This document shows, in pieces, positions 63,684 to 64,000 of a stretch of DNA of 64,000 bases (position 1 is the first letter of the stretch; every line of letters starts with the position of its first letter). Source of the DNA: Geojedonia sp051814705 (lineage in GTDB: Bacteria > Bacteroidota > Bacteroidia > Flavobacteriales > Flavobacteriaceae); contig JBPWQW010000001.1 in NCBI GenBank assembly GCA_051814705.1, positions 186,001 through 250,000 of the forward strand, written 5' to 3'. The position numbers were made by a program, and so were the translations under genes. The notes under the pieces were generated by a model. It was not told the origin of the DNA. It did no database searches and saw only the letters and a program-made list of their open reading frames with translations.

Positions 63684-64000
63684 ATGAAAAAAGCATTAAA
63701 AATTATTGGATTGACAATACTTATTGTTTTTGTTTTGTTGTTGGTCGTCCCATTTGCCTTTCAATCACAAATCAAGGATATGGTTAAACGTTACATCAAC
63801 GAAAACCTCAATGCTAAGGTAGAATTTAGTGATGTTAATTTAAGTTTATTAAGGAGTTTTCCGAAAGCCCATGTCAATGTTGACAATCTAGTTATTACAA
63901 ATTTTAAACCTTTTGAAGGTGAAACTTTGGCAACGGCCAAATCCATTTCGTTCACCATGTCTGTAAAAGAATTATTCAAAAAAGCAGGTGTTGAACCCAT
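63684..64000 (+). CDS. AsmA-family protein (3' end outside window)
   Basis: Only the first ~105 codons are present. An N-terminal hydrophobic anchor (~5-25, LTILIVFVLLLVVPF) is followed by the AsmA-like start: QIKDMVKRYINENLNAKVEFSDVNLSLLRSFPKAHVNVDNL. AsmA-like proteins are inner-membrane anchored, span the periplasm and help lipid or outer-membrane homeostasis. It starts 72 bases after the transporter and may share its transcript. The minus-strand frame over it is a shadow. Confidence 0.82.
   Translation, partial: MKKALKIIGLTILIVFVLLLVVPFAFQSQIKDMVKRYINENLNAKVEFSDVNLSLLRSFPKAHVNVDNLVITNFKPFEGETLATAKSISFTMSVKELFKKAGVEP

Noticed and set aside
63791..64000. Minus-strand ORF at the right edge
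   Set aside because: It lies opposite a good AsmA-like coding frame and has no protein features of its own.

Overview
The window is AT-rich DNA from a flavobacterium, most likely a marine member of the Flavobacteriaceae. Several things support this: a type IX secretion C-terminal domain, two SusC/SusD pairs, a hybrid Reg_prop/Y_Y_Y/LuxR regulator, a 2TM domain, a FolK-deoxynucleoside kinase fusion, and Bacteroidetes-type -7 boxes (TAnnTTTG) upstream of several genes. No rRNA, prophage, CRISPR array or complete insertion sequence was seen. Both ends cut through genes.

Layout. 1-8026 is mostly housekeeping: the 3' end of a secreted propeller protein, a small glycogen-binding-fold protein, a 2TM-dihydrofolate reductase fusion, a lipoprotein, an FAD oxidoreductase, fabD and lspA, then a small conserved protein. 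8362-15936 (minus strand) holds a SusC/SusD/lipoprotein trio with no enzymes, next to a membrane-embedded AraC regulator. 16165-19711 carries envelope sugar genes (galE, a DegT-type aminotransferase, and divergent waaA). 19701-21506 is a decay zone: an unrecognised minus-strand gene remnant, an intact LacI regulator, and a frameshifted PfkB sugar-kinase remnant. A HAD hydrolase follows.

22569-45692 is a large polysaccharide utilization locus, all on the plus strand: hybrid regulator, SusC, SusD, a triple-LamG lipoprotein, two tandem GH144-type enzymes, an esterase, GH3, GH2 with a malectin-like tail, a formylglycine-type sulfatase, a GH43-like enzyme and an EEP-fold hydrolase. GH144 plus GH3 points to beta-1,2-glucan. 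The sulfatase, GH2, GH43-like, esterase and EEP genes suggest the substrate is decorated or mixed. Likely working order: surface capture by SusD and the LamG lipoprotein, cleavage by GH144, import through SusC, then periplasmic debranching, desulfation and hydrolysis to monomers, with the hybrid regulator sensing oligosaccharide. Repeated TACGTCA words upstream of susC are candidate regulatory sites.

45702-56162 encodes a histidine kinase and an NtrC-type sigma-54 activator, divergent from an efflux-like operon (HlyD-type adaptor, ABC ATPase, two tandem FtsX/MacB permeases, second ABC ATPase). 56194-64000 has tRNA-Leu and tRNA-Gly with a clear promoter and terminator, mutS, an SpoU/TrmH methyltransferase followed by a repeat and a decayed second copy of its own 3' end, a beta-lactamase-fold serine hydrolase, the folK fusion, a queuosine-precursor transporter and the start of an AsmA-like gene.
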